From positions 1 to 63,803 of the forward strand of contig CACZEL010000009.1 of NCBI GenBank assembly GCA_902780235.1: a stretch of 63,803 nucleotides of DNA. The letters run 5' to 3'. The notes beneath the pieces were generated by a model. That model saw only the letters and a program-made list of their open reading frames with translations. It was not told the DNA's origin and ran no database searches. This DNA comes from an uncultured Bacteroidales bacterium. GTDB lineage: Bacteria; Bacteroidota; Bacteroidia; Bacteroidales; Paludibacteraceae. Each line of letters begins with the position of its first letter. The stretch's first letter is position 1. The position numbers were made by a program, and so were the translations under genes. Shown here piece after piece: positions 17,468-25,158 of this stretch.

Positions 17468-17480
17468 AAGGTGAAAGGAT
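17453..17480 (+). repeat. GAAAGGT array between RND pump and Sfp genes
   Basis: Units GAAAGGT, GAAAAGT, GAAAGGT, GAAAGGA. It covers the pump's stop codon and supplies the AAAGG just before ATG 17479, a possible ribosome-binding site. Confidence 0.8.
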
Positions 17481-18066
17481 GAAGGTCGTCGTTTTTGATA
17501 GGATGGAAGAATGTACGGAGGCAGAGGTGCAGCGCATGCTGCCGCTCGTGAGTGCACAGCGACGTGAACAGGCGCTGAAGTACAAGCATACCTTCGGGCA
17601 GTTCTGTTGTTTGAAGAGTTGGTTGATGCTTTTCGACTTTGTCGAGATGTCGAGATATCGAGATCTCGAATGGAAATACAACGAGCACGGTAAGCCGTAC
17701 ATGGCGAACGGACCGTATTTCTCTATCTCGCACTGCAAAGAGGGGATCGCTGTCGCGATCGATGATGCACCGATCGGGATTGATATAGAAGCCATCCGGC
17801 ATGCCAATGAGGACTTGATCGAGCGCACGATGAATGAGGAGGAAAAACGGCTAATAGCCAATAGCCAACAGCCAATAGCCGATAGAGAGTTCACACGCTT
17901 TTGGACGCAGAAAGAGGCGATCGTGAAAGCCGAAGGAACAGGGATAATGTCTTTTGAGCAACTCCAAAAGACATTGGAAAGTGAAAAGTGGAAAGTGGAA
18001 AGTTTTGAGAAAGAAAAATATATATACAGTATAGCATATGGACAATTATGTAGTATCAGCGCGTAA
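17479..18066 (+). CDS. 4'-phosphopantetheinyl transferase (Sfp/AcpT type)
   Basis: 195 residues from ATG 17479 (GTG 17464 is possible but lies in a repeat). Signature motifs are IGIDIE (family GxDxE) near residue 95 and FWTQKEAIVKAEG (WxxKEAxxK) near 140, with PYFSISHC before them. The enzyme moves phosphopantetheine from CoA onto carrier proteins such as acyl carrier protein. It is unusual in containing three separate short tandem arrays: residues about 54-64 (VEMSRYRDLEW), 124-134 (LIANSQQPIA) and 165-175 (LESEKWKVE). The middle one separates the two catalytic motifs. It overlaps dnaX by 29 bases. Confidence 0.9.
   Translation: MKVVVFDRMEECTEAEVQRMLPLVSAQRREQALKYKHTFGQFCCLKSWLMLFDFVEMSRYRDLEWKYNEHGKPYMANGPYFSISHCKEGIAVAIDDAPIGIDIEAIRHANEDLIERTMNEEEKRLIANSQQPIADREFTRFWTQKEAIVKAEGTGIMSFEQLQKTLESEKWKVESFEKEKYIYSIAYGQLCSISA
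17640..17671 (+). repeat. Octanucleotide array inside Sfp gene
   Basis: Units TGTCGAGA, TGTCGAGA, TATCGAGA, TCTCGAAT. A related array on the minus strand ends engB at 37925-37970; both encode EMSRxRDLE. Confidence 0.8.
17850..17880 (+). repeat. Heptanucleotide array inside Sfp gene
   Basis: Identical over 31 bases to 5326-5356 and read in the same frame as LIANSQQPIA. Confidence 0.9.
17974..18004 (+). repeat. Third short tandem array inside Sfp gene
   Basis: Units GGAAAGT, GAAAAGT, GGAAAGT, GGAAAGT, related to the GAAAGGT family; encodes ESEKWKVES. Confidence 0.75.
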
Positions 18067-19756
18067 GTACAGGCCGCAGACGTTTGAGTCGGTAGTCGGT
18101 CAGCAAGCCTTGACGCAGACGCTTCAGAACGCGATTCGTCAGAACCGTCTTGCGCATGCGTATCTGTTTTGCGGTCCGCGAGGAGTAGGTAAGACCACTT
18201 GTGCGCGTATCTTCGCTAAGACGATCAACTGCCTCAACCCGCAGAACGGGTTCGATGCCTGCAACGAGTGTGAGTCGTGTAAGGCCTTCAATGAGCAGCG
18301 GTCGTTTAACATCCACGAACTGGATGCGGCATCGAACAACTCCGTGGATGACATCCGTGCTTTGATTGATCAAGTGCGTATCCCGCCGCAGATCGGTAAG
18401 TACTCCGTCTATATCATCGACGAGGTACACATGCTTTCGGCGGGCGCGTTCAACGCCTTACTGAAGACGCTCGAAGAACCGCCCTCATACGCCATCTTCA
18501 TCCTCGCGACCACGGAGAAGCATAAGGTGCTGCCGACGATCTTGAGTCGTTGTCAGGTGTATGACTTCAACCGTATCACGGTGCAGGACACGATCGCGTA
18601 CTTGCAGAAAGTGGCGGCGTCGGAAGGTGTAACGGCGGACGAAGGAGCACTGAACGTGGTGGCGCAGAAAGCCGACGGAGGTATGCGTGATGCCTTGTCG
18701 ATCTTTGATCAGTTGGTAGCCTTCTGCGGAAACAATATTACGTATGAGCGCACGATCGAGGTGCTGAACGTGCTCAATGCCGACTATTATTTTAAGTTGG
18801 TAGAACACGCTTTGCGGCACGATGTGAAAGGTGCTTTACTGCTGCTGAACGAGGTGCTGAATCACGGTTTTGATGCCGGTTTGTTCATCACGGGTTTGGC
18901 GCAGCATCTGCGCGACGTGCTGGTAAGCAAAGACCCGCAGACGATCACTTTGTTGGAGACGAGCGATGCGATTCGTCAGCGCTATGCCGCGCAAGCCAAG
19001 TTATGTTCGCCTGTTTGGATCTTCCAGGCACTCGATATCCTCAATACTTGCGATATCAATTACCGTACGGCGAAGAATAAACGTCTGACGGTTGAGTTGG
19101 CGCTGATCAAGTTGACCCAACTCGGCGTGCCGCAGAATATTCCTGCTGCTCAACCGACCCCTCAGCCGGCGCAAAAAACTAGTCAGCCTAGTCAGTCTAG
19201 TCAACCTAGTGCTCCTAGTTCGCCTGCTCCTCAACCCGCTCCTCAACCCGCTCCTCAGCCCGTTGCTCCGCAGCCGACGGCGGCTTCGGCGATGCCGAAG
19301 ATCCCTAAGATTGGTCTGGGGCTTGGTCCGAAGAAAAAAGAGGAATCTGCTGAGGCTAACAGCCAAGAGCCAACGGCTAACAGCCAACCTCAAAACAGCC
19401 CTTTTACGGCTGACCAACTCAAAGACGCGTGGGTTGGTCTGGCTACAACCCATAAAGAGGAATTGCGTCTAAAGGATCTGATTGAGACTTATATCCCGAC
19501 CTTGGTCGAAGAGAACACGGCTCAGATCGAGATGCCGAACCCTTGGCAGTTGAGTCAGATGCGTTCGGCCTTGCCGAAACTGTTAACACAACTGCGCAGC
19601 ATCCTGAAAAACGACCTGCTGAGTATCCAGTTGGTGCTGGCAGAATACGATCAGGAACAGATGGCGTTTACTGCCGATGAGAAATATGCGTTGATGGCGC
19701 AGGCAAACCCTGTGCTGACACAATTGAAAGAGAATTTGGATCTACAAGTAGACTGA
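18038..19756 (+). CDS. dnaX: DNA polymerase III subunit gamma/tau
   Basis: 572 residues. N-terminal AAA+ clamp-loader ATPase: Walker A GPRGVGKTT (about residues 46-54), four-Cys zinc module (CLNPQNGFDACNECESC with C61-type start), Walker B region DEVHML near 128, and arginine-finger region LSRCQVYDF. Domain III follows to about residue 365. A Pro/Ser/Gln-rich linker (about 370-420, many PQPAP units) and a heptanucleotide-derived segment (EANSQEPTANSQ, about 438-450) precede a C-terminal tau-like domain. It loads the sliding clamp during replication. It starts inside the end of the Sfp gene. The PQPAP linker is also encoded by 9-bp direct repeats (about 19220-19270). Confidence 0.93.
   Translation: MDNYVVSARKYRPQTFESVVGQQALTQTLQNAIRQNRLAHAYLFCGPRGVGKTTCARIFAKTINCLNPQNGFDACNECESCKAFNEQRSFNIHELDAASNNSVDDIRALIDQVRIPPQIGKYSVYIIDEVHMLSAGAFNALLKTLEEPPSYAIFILATTEKHKVLPTILSRCQVYDFNRITVQDTIAYLQKVAASEGVTADEGALNVVAQKADGGMRDALSIFDQLVAFCGNNITYERTIEVLNVLNADYYFKLVEHALRHDVKGALLLLNEVLNHGFDAGLFITGLAQHLRDVLVSKDPQTITLLETSDAIRQRYAAQAKLCSPVWIFQALDILNTCDINYRTAKNKRLTVELALIKLTQLGVPQNIPAAQPTPQPAQKTSQPSQSSQPSAPSSPAPQPAPQPAPQPVAPQPTAASAMPKIPKIGLGLGPKKKEESAEANSQEPTANSQPQNSPFTADQLKDAWVGLATTHKEELRLKDLIETYIPTLVEENTAQIEMPNPWQLSQMRSALPKLLTQLRSILKNDLLSIQLVLAEYDQEQMAFTADEKYALMAQANPVLTQLKENLDLQVD
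19353..19389 (+). repeat. Heptanucleotide array inside dnaX
   Basis: Units GGCTAAC, AGCCAAG, AGCCAAC, GGCTAAC, AGCCAAC. Encodes EANSQEPTANSQ in the linker before the tau domain. Confidence 0.85.
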
Positions 19757-19783
19757 TCACTGAATACTGAAAACTGAACACTA

Positions 19784-21499
19784 TTGGCTGACTTACTGCA
19801 ATATTTGCCGACGACAAAGAAGGAAACGGATTTGCGGGGCTGGGACGAAGTGGACATTGTCTTCTTCTCCGGTGACGCATATATCGATCATCCTTCTTTT
19901 GGCGCAGCCGTCCTCGGTCGCGTATTAGAAGCCGCAGGCTATCGTGTGGCGATCGTTCCGCAGCCGGACTGGCATGGGGACTTCCGTGACTTCAAGAAGT
20001 TCTGTCGTCCGCGACTCTATTTTGCCGTCTCGGCAGGCAGTATGGATAGTATGGTGAACCATTACACGGCCGCCAAGCGACGCCGTTCGGATGATGCTTA
20101 TACGCCGGAAGGGCGGGCCGGCATGCGACCGGACTATTGTACGATCACGTACTGCAAGATCCTCAAGCAACTCTATCCGGACGTGCCGGTGGTGATAGGA
20201 GGTATCGAAGCGTCGATGCGACGCCTGACCCATTATGACTATTGGCAGGACAAACTGATGCCGTCGATCTTGGTAGATAGCGGTGCCGACATCCTGGTCT
20301 ATGGTATGGGCGAACAGGCGATGACGGAGATAGCGGAGAAAGTTGAAAGGTTAAAGTTGAAAGGTGAAAGGTGTTCTTTGCACGACGTGCCCCAGACGGC
20401 ATTCCTGACGAGTGATAAGTCGGAGATACCGGAGGACGCTATCATGTTGTCTTCGCATGAAGAAGCCGTTCGGGACAAACGCAAGCATGCAGAGAATTTC
20501 CGACTGATGGAGATCGAGTCGAATAAGATTCATCAGACGACCCTCGTGCAGCCGGTAGGCAAGCAATATGTAGTTGTCAATCCTTCTTATCCGCCGATCA
20601 CCACGGAACAGTTGGATGCGATCTTCGATCTGCCGTACCAATATGCGCCGCACCCCAAATACAAAGACAAGCATATTCCGGCATATGAGATGATCAAATG
20701 GTCTGTTTGCATGCACCGAGGCTGTTTCGGTGGTTGCTCGTTCTGCACGATCAGTGCGCATCAAGGCAAGCAGATCGTGAGTCGCAGTAAGGAGTCCATC
20801 TTACGGCAGATAGAGCGACTCAGTCAATTACCCGACTGGCATGGGGTGATCTCGGATCTTGGCGGTCCGTCGGCGAACATGTACGGCATGCACGGAAAGG
20901 ATATGTCGCTTTGCGAAAAATGTGCGCGTGCGTCCTGTCTGCAGCCGGCGATATGCAAGAATCTGAATCAGGATTTCGGACCGGTCATAGACATATACAA
21001 GACGGTGGATAAACTGCCGTACGTCAAGCATGCGTTTGTGGGGTCGGGTATCCGGTACGACCTGATGAACGAAGCTTATGCGCGTCAATTGATCACGCGG
21101 CATGTGTCCGGTCGACTCAAGGTAGCCCCCGAACACTGCTCGGATACTGTGCTGCACGTGATGCGCAAACCGAGTTGGGCGAACTACCTCCGCTTCCGAG
21201 AGTTGTTTTTACGTATCAACAAAGAGGCGGGCTTGAATCAACAACTCATCCCGTATTTCATCTCTTCCCATCCGGGTTGCACCAAACGTGACATGGCGCA
21301 GTTGGCGGAGGAGACGAAGAAAATGCATTACCGGCCGGAACAAGTGCAGGACTTCACGCCGACGCCCATGACGTTGTCCACCACCATGTTCTACACCGGT
21401 ATCAACCCTTACACGCGCGAACCTATATACGTCGCGCGTACACCTGAAGAAAAGAAACAACAAAACCAATATTTTTTCTGGTACAAGCATGGCAAATAA
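19784..21499 (+). CDS. YgiQ-family radical SAM protein
   Basis: 571 residues, shorter than E. coli YgiQ. Starts at TTG 19784, supported by the conserved opening LPTTKKE...RGWDEVDIVFFSGDAYIDHPSFG. Radical SAM motif CMHRGCFGGCSFC is near residue 310, after a B12-binding-like N-terminal part (GAAVLGRVLEAAGYRVAIV, YCTITYCKI). The family is conserved in bacteria but its reaction is unknown. Residues about 185-196 (KVERLKLKGER) come from a GAAAGGT-type array. It follows dnaX by 27 bases, a gap that itself holds heptanucleotide units (CTGAATA, CTGAAAA, CTGAACA), and overlaps the peptidase gene by 11 bases. Confidence 0.88.
   Translation: MADLLQYLPTTKKETDLRGWDEVDIVFFSGDAYIDHPSFGAAVLGRVLEAAGYRVAIVPQPDWHGDFRDFKKFCRPRLYFAVSAGSMDSMVNHYTAAKRRRSDDAYTPEGRAGMRPDYCTITYCKILKQLYPDVPVVIGGIEASMRRLTHYDYWQDKLMPSILVDSGADILVYGMGEQAMTEIAEKVERLKLKGERCSLHDVPQTAFLTSDKSEIPEDAIMLSSHEEAVRDKRKHAENFRLMEIESNKIHQTTLVQPVGKQYVVVNPSYPPITTEQLDAIFDLPYQYAPHPKYKDKHIPAYEMIKWSVCMHRGCFGGCSFCTISAHQGKQIVSRSKESILRQIERLSQLPDWHGVISDLGGPSANMYGMHGKDMSLCEKCARASCLQPAICKNLNQDFGPVIDIYKTVDKLPYVKHAFVGSGIRYDLMNEAYARQLITRHVSGRLKVAPEHCSDTVLHVMRKPSWANYLRFRELFLRINKEAGLNQQLIPYFISSHPGCTKRDMAQLAEETKKMHYRPEQVQDFTPTPMTLSTTMFYTGINPYTREPIYVARTPEEKKQQNQYFFWYKHGK
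20340..20373 (+). repeat. GAAAGGT-type array inside YgiQ-family gene
   Basis: Units AGTTGAA, AGGTTAA, AGTTGAA, AGGTGAA, AGGTG. Encodes KVERLKLKGER, nearly the same peptide as in the MATE gene. Confidence 0.85.
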
Positions 21500-22457
21500 A
21501 AAGTATCGTATCAATCCCGAGACCCTGCAGTTGGAACGCATAGAGCACGGTCTTCGGTACTGGCTGCGCCGTTCCGGCGGATATATCATCGGAGGTATCT
21601 GCCTCGGAGTGATCTTTTTCTATACCTTCCTCTATTTCTTCCCTTCGCCGAGGGAGGCATCGTTGATGCAGTATAACCGAAACCTCTCGGCGCAGTTGGA
21701 GGTGATGGACAAACAGGTGGATCAGATGCTGATCGTCCTGGCGGACCTCTCTCAACGCGATGACAACTTATACCGCGCTATCTTGGGCTCCGAACCCATC
21801 CCGATGAGTGTGCGGTTGGGCGCCACGCAGCAGATCAGTTATTACGACTCTTTGGCGCGTATGACCAATACGCAGTTGGCGGCAGATCTGCAACGTAAAG
21901 TGGACGTGCTGGAGAAAGAACTGTATGTACAGGCGCGTTCGTATGACGAGATTCTGGAGATGGCGAAGAACCAGGAGACGCGTATGGAGAATATTCCCGC
22001 TATCCAGCCTGTGCTCAACAAAGACCTCAAACGCATGGCATCCGGATACGGATGGCGTATTGATCCGGTGTATCATATTCGTCGTTTCCATGAAGGTATG
22101 GACTTTACGGCGCCGGTCGGCACGGATATATATGCGACCGGAAACGGCGTTGTGACGTATTCGGGTTGGAAACAAGGATACGGCGAGACGGTGGAGATTG
22201 ATCATGGATTCAATTATACGACGCGCTATGCACATTGCTCCAAACGTAAGGTAAGGGTAGGGCAAAAAGTGCAGCGCGGCGATGTCATTGCGTTGGTTGG
22301 AAATACGGGTAAATCGACCGGTCCGCATTTGCATTACGAGGTGCATTATCTGGGTAAACCCATCGATCCGCGTAATTACTATTTCTACGATCTTAGCCCG
22401 GATGAGTACGACCGCATGGTGCAGTTATCATCGAATATGGGAAATATGTTGGATTAA
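21489..22457 (+). CDS. M23 family (LytM) metallopeptidase, membrane-anchored
   Basis: 322 residues. Short cytoplasmic start, one membrane helix (GGYIIGGICLGVIFFYTFLYFF, about 30-51), a coiled-coil stalk (about 60-170) and a C-terminal LytM domain: GYGWRIDPVYHIRRFHEGMDFTA carries the first zinc His and Asp, GPHLHYEVH the HxH zinc and catalytic His. Such proteins cleave peptide crosslinks in peptidoglycan or activate amidases. All expected metal-binding residues appear present. It is the last gene of the long operon, followed directly by the bidirectional terminator at 22455-22494. Confidence 0.92.
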   Translation: MANKKYRINPETLQLERIEHGLRYWLRRSGGYIIGGICLGVIFFYTFLYFFPSPREASLMQYNRNLSAQLEVMDKQVDQMLIVLADLSQRDDNLYRAILGSEPIPMSVRLGATQQISYYDSLARMTNTQLAADLQRKVDVLEKELYVQARSYDEILEMAKNQETRMENIPAIQPVLNKDLKRMASGYGWRIDPVYHIRRFHEGMDFTAPVGTDIYATGNGVVTYSGWKQGYGETVEIDHGFNYTTRYAHCSKRKVRVGQKVQRGDVIALVGNTGKSTGPHLHYEVHYLGKPIDPRNYYFYDLSPDEYDRMVQLSSNMGNMLD

Positions 22458-22494
22458 AAAAGAATCGCGTCTCATCCGAGGCGCGATATTCTTT
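22455..22494. terminator. Bidirectional terminator between M23 peptidase and Crp-like gene
   Basis: Stem ATCGCG (22464-22469) / CGCGAT (22482-22487) extended by CTC/GAG, loop ATCC. An A-run lies on one side and TTCTTT on the other. The last codon of the minus-strand regulator lies inside the stem. Confidence 0.75.
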
Positions 22495-23170
22495 CCAATG
22501 CTTTTTCGTCGAGGATCTTGATATGCCGTCCGTTGATATCGACGAGCCCTTCCTGGGCAAACTGGCTGAGCGTACGGATGGCGTTGCTGGTAGTCATATT
22601 ACTCATGTTCGCCAGATCCTCTCGCGGCAGTAACATGGCAAGCGTCTCTCCGTCCTCCTCGTATCCGTAGTTCTTGAGTAGCAGTAACAGACTCTCTGCC
22701 AAACGACCGCGAATATGCTTCTGCGTCAGGTTCACGGTCTGCAACTCCGAGAAAGCAAGGTCTTTGGCCATCATCTGCATCACCTCGTAGCATAACGCAC
22801 CGTTCTCTCGTACCAGTTGCACGAACTCTTCCCGACTGATCTGATAGACCACGCTGTCCTCGAATGCGCTTGCGTTCGTATTGTATGACTCGCCGGCGAT
22901 GCAGGCACGGTAGCCGAAGATGTCATAGGGTTTGAGCAAACGGATGATCTGTTTTTGCTGACCGATGCCCTCTTTGTAGATACGTACTTTGCCTTGCAGC
23001 ACCATCCACATGTGTTTCGACTCGTCGCCGTCATGGTGGATGATATCGTTTTTTTCAAAGCGGATGATTTGAGCGTGCGTACTGATTCGTTCGCGTTCCT
23101 CTGCGGTCAGAGTCAACCAAAGGCTGTTTAGTTCCCAAAGCGGTGCAAAAACCTCTTCTTGTTTTTTCAT
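22472..23170 (-). CDS. Crp/Fnr-family transcription regulator
   Basis: 232 residues from ATG 23170, placed downstream of the promoter at 23199-23230. The N-terminal cyclic-nucleotide-binding fold spans about residues 15-130 (FEKNDIIHHDGDESKHMWMVLQGKVRIYK...). The C-terminal winged helix carries LPREDLANMSNMTTSNAIRTLSQFAQEGLVDINGRHIKI, the recognition helix being the TTSNAIRTLSQF part. The phosphate-binding cassette RAC of cAMP-binding Crp is not clear, so the ligand is unknown. No Cys cluster of the Fnr type is present. Convergent with the M23 peptidase gene. Confidence 0.88.
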   Translation of the reverse strand: MKKQEEVFAPLWELNSLWLTLTAEERERISTHAQIIRFEKNDIIHHDGDESKHMWMVLQGKVRIYKEGIGQQKQIIRLLKPYDIFGYRACIAGESYNTNASAFEDSVVYQISREEFVQLVRENGALCYEVMQMMAKDLAFSELQTVNLTQKHIRGRLAESLLLLLKNYGYEEDGETLAMLLPREDLANMSNMTTSNAIRTLSQFAQEGLVDINGRHIKILDEKALERISRLG

Positions 23171-23198
23171 GCGTTTGCGTTTTGTTCTAAATCGGGTA

Positions 23199-23230
23199 CA
23201 AAGGTACGAAAAAAAAACCGAATATGCAAG
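23199..23230 (-). promoter_or_regulatory. Promoter of the Crp-like gene
   Basis: Minus strand CTTG (23227-23230) and TACCTTTG (23199-23206), 20-bp spacer. Confidence 0.85.
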
Positions 23231-23276
23231 CCTATGTGCGCAAAAACTATAAAAATCAATAAAAAATGTGAAATTA

Positions 23277-23308
23277 TTTGCACAATTCAAAAAAAAGTAG
23301 TAATTTTG
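23277..23308 (+). promoter_or_regulatory. Promoter of yceD/DUF177-rpmF
   Basis: TTTG (23277-23280) and TAATTTTG (23301-23308), 20-bp spacer. It sits back to back with the regulator's promoter. Confidence 0.85.
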
Positions 23309-23325
23309 CACTCGATTTTGCGCGT

Positions 23326-23781
23326 ATGAGTGAGCAGAACCACTATATAATCGACCTGTCGCGCCTGCCAATAGGTACGCATGTGTTTGATATTCAGCTG
23401 GATAACGAGTTCTTCGCTGGGTTGGAGAAGTCGGAAATTCTGAGCGGAGAGGTGGTGGCTAAAGCGACGCTTAATCTCCGAGAGGAGGACTATCAGCTCA
23501 ACATGGCGGTTCAAGGAACTGTTTTTGTTGTGTGTGATAGATGCCTCGACCCGATGCCCCTTGAAATAGACGACGAGCAAGAGATTTATTCGGAAGACGA
23601 AGAAAGCCAAGAGCTAAAAGCTAAAAGCCAACGTCTTGACTTGACCTGGCTCGCCTATGAAATAGTAAGTATCAATATTCCGATCGTTCACTGTCACCAA
23701 GAAGGTGAGTGCAACAAGCAAATGGAACTTCTCCTCCATGATCACCTATGTGACGATTTGGATCCCGAGATTGATAATTGA
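23326..23781 (+). CDS. YceD/DUF177 family protein
   Basis: 151 residues from ATG 23326, just after the promoter. YceD/DUF177 proteins lie directly upstream of the ribosomal L32 gene in most bacteria, as here, and have been linked to 23S rRNA handling. The CDRCLDPM segment near residue 77 and the later VHCHQEGECNK carry the conserved cysteines. A stretch at about residues 93-103 (SQELKAKSQRL) comes from a heptanucleotide array (23603-23633) just before the conserved WLAYEIV segment. The gap to rpmF (23781-23826) is made of AT-rich heptamer-like units. Confidence 0.85.
   Translation: MSEQNHYIIDLSRLPIGTHVFDIQLDNEFFAGLEKSEILSGEVVAKATLNLREEDYQLNMAVQGTVFVVCDRCLDPMPLEIDDEQEIYSEDEESQELKAKSQRLDLTWLAYEIVSINIPIVHCHQEGECNKQMELLLHDHLCDDLDPEIDN
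23603..23633 (+). repeat. Heptanucleotide array inside DUF177 gene
   Basis: Units AAGCCAA, GAGCTAA, AAGCTAA, AAGCCAA. Part of the GCCAACA family. Confidence 0.8.
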
Positions 23782-23826
23782 TAAATTATAAATTTGAAAT
23801 TTGAAATCTTAAAATTGTAAAACAAT

Positions 23827-24009
23827 ATGGCACATCCTAAAAGAAGACAAAGCCACACCAGACAAGCGAAACGTCGTACCCATGACGTAGTAAAAGCTCC
23901 GACATTGGCTACATGCCCGAACTGTGGCGCACTGCACATTTATCACACTGTATGTCCGTCCTGCGGTTACTACCGTGGTAAATTGGCTATTGAGCAAGCT
24001 GAGGCTTAA
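23827..24009 (+). CDS. rpmF: 50S ribosomal protein L32
   Basis: 60 residues, normal for L32. Opening AHPKRRQSHTRQAKRRTHD and the zinc-ribbon pairs CPNC (residues 36-39) and CPSC (49-52) are diagnostic. Follows the DUF177 gene by 45 bases, the standard order. The usual downstream plsX-fabH pair is absent; a pseudouridine synthase follows instead after a hairpin-rich gap. Confidence 0.97.
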   Translation: MAHPKRRQSHTRQAKRRTHDVVKAPTLATCPNCGALHIYHTVCPSCGYYRGKLAIEQAEA

Positions 24010-24015
24010 TCGAAA

Positions 24016-24063
24016 TGAAAAGTGAAAGGTAAAAGGTGAAAGGGTTCATCCCTTTTGCCTTTT
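24016..24063 (+). terminator. Repeat-built hairpin after rpmF
   Basis: Units of the GAAAGGT family are followed by their inverse, so AAAAGG (24031-24036) plus AAAGGG (24039-24044) pair with CCCTTT (24050-24055) plus CCTTTT (24058-24063) around a TTCAT loop. It could act as a terminator or attenuator, but no long T-run follows. Confidence 0.5.
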
Positions 24064-24080
24064 CTCCTTGTAAAAATTTC

Positions 24081-24116
24081 GCGTGCGTGAGCACGCACGT
24101 GACTCGTGAGAGCCAC
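24081..24116 (+). promoter_or_regulatory. Two hairpins with GTGA loops upstream of pseudouridine synthase
   Basis: GCGTGC-gtga-GCACGC (24081-24096) is followed by GTGACTC-gtga-GAGCCAC (24099-24116, one mismatch). They lie in the 150-base gap between rpmF and the gene at 24160. No known RNA family is recognised. Confidence 0.4.
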
Positions 24117-24159
24117 TTGGTACAAAAGATTAATGTTTAAAGTTTAATGTTTAAAGAAC

Positions 24160-25158
24160 ATGTACAACAATTCCAACAATGAAGGTGAGCGTCGTCCGAG
24201 ACCTCGCTTTCACCGCGAAGGGGCAGAACCTGTAGGTCGTCCCCGCTTTACCAGAGACGGCGAATCCCGTCCTCGTTTTTCCCGCGACGGAGAATCCCGT
24301 CCGCAACGTCCTCACTCTGATCGTCCGTTCAGCGGCGAGCGTACCGAGCGTCCGAACCGTCCGTTCGGAGGCAGACCTAAACGTAACAACGGTGTCTATT
24401 CCGGACACAAACAGCAAGTTTATCGTGAGCAACATGAAGATCCGACGAAGCCGGTTCGTCTGAATAAATACCTTGCCAATGCGGGTATCTGTTCCCGTCG
24501 TGAGGCAGATGATTTCATTCAGGCAGGTGTCATCACTGTGAACGGTGAGACCGTCGATAACTTAGGCGCAAAAGTGCTGCCGACGGATGATATCCGTTTC
24601 CACGGTCAGCCTGTTCGTCGTGAGCGTAAGGTATATATTCTGCTGAACAAACCCAAGAACACGGTGACTACCACCGATGATCCGCAAGAGCGTCATACGG
24701 TGATCGATATCGTTCGTAATGCCTGCGCAGAGCGTATTTATCCGGTAGGCCGACTCGACCGTAACACCACCGGTGTACTGCTGTTGACCAATGACGGAGA
24801 CTTGGCGGCAAAGTTGACGCACCCGAAATTCCATAAGAAGAAGATCTATGCCGTGACCCTTGACCGTGAGTTGGACGAGGTGGACGAAGCTATTCTTCGT
24901 GCCGGCGTAGTACTGGATGACGAGCGTGTTATTCCGGATGCACTGGAGTTCCCGAAGGCTGATCGTCGTCATATCGGTCTGGAGATTCACTCCGGTCAGA
25001 ACCGTGTCGTTCGTCGTATGTTCGAGAAGGTTGGTTACAAAGTCGTTAACTTGGACCGTGTTTCCTTCGCCGGCTTGACCAAGAAGAATGTAGGTCGCGG
25101 TAAATGGCGTTTCTTGACGCCCAAAGAGGTGGCATTCCTGCAAATGGGTCAGTTCTAA
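24160..25158 (+). CDS. 16S/23S rRNA pseudouridine synthase (RsuA/RluB family)
   Basis: 332 residues. An N-terminal tail of about 90 residues is low-complexity and rich in R, P, G and D/E, with repeats of the form RPRFxRDGES; it is likely disordered and may bind RNA. The S4 domain (VRLNKYLANAGICSRREADDFIQAGVITVNGE) spans about 97-145. The catalytic domain contains GRLDRNTTGVLLLTNDG, with the Asp after GRL being the catalytic residue, and RKVYILLNKPKN and NRVVRRMFEKVGY. It isomerises uridine in rRNA; which site is not decidable by eye. Its stop directly abuts the GTG start of the next gene. Confidence 0.92.
   Translation: MYNNSNNEGERRPRPRFHREGAEPVGRPRFTRDGESRPRFSRDGESRPQRPHSDRPFSGERTERPNRPFGGRPKRNNGVYSGHKQQVYREQHEDPTKPVRLNKYLANAGICSRREADDFIQAGVITVNGETVDNLGAKVLPTDDIRFHGQPVRRERKVYILLNKPKNTVTTTDDPQERHTVIDIVRNACAERIYPVGRLDRNTTGVLLLTNDGDLAAKLTHPKFHKKKIYAVTLDRELDEVDEAILRAGVVLDDERVIPDALEFPKADRRHIGLEIHSGQNRVVRRMFEKVGYKVVNLDRVSFAGLTKKNVGRGKWRFLTPKEVAFLQMGQF

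Noticed and set aside
19200-19275. Possible repeat element in the PQPAP region of dnaX
   Set aside because: The 9-bp repeats match whole codons for a Pro-rich linker common in DnaX, so slippage within a linker explains them; not counted with the heptamers.
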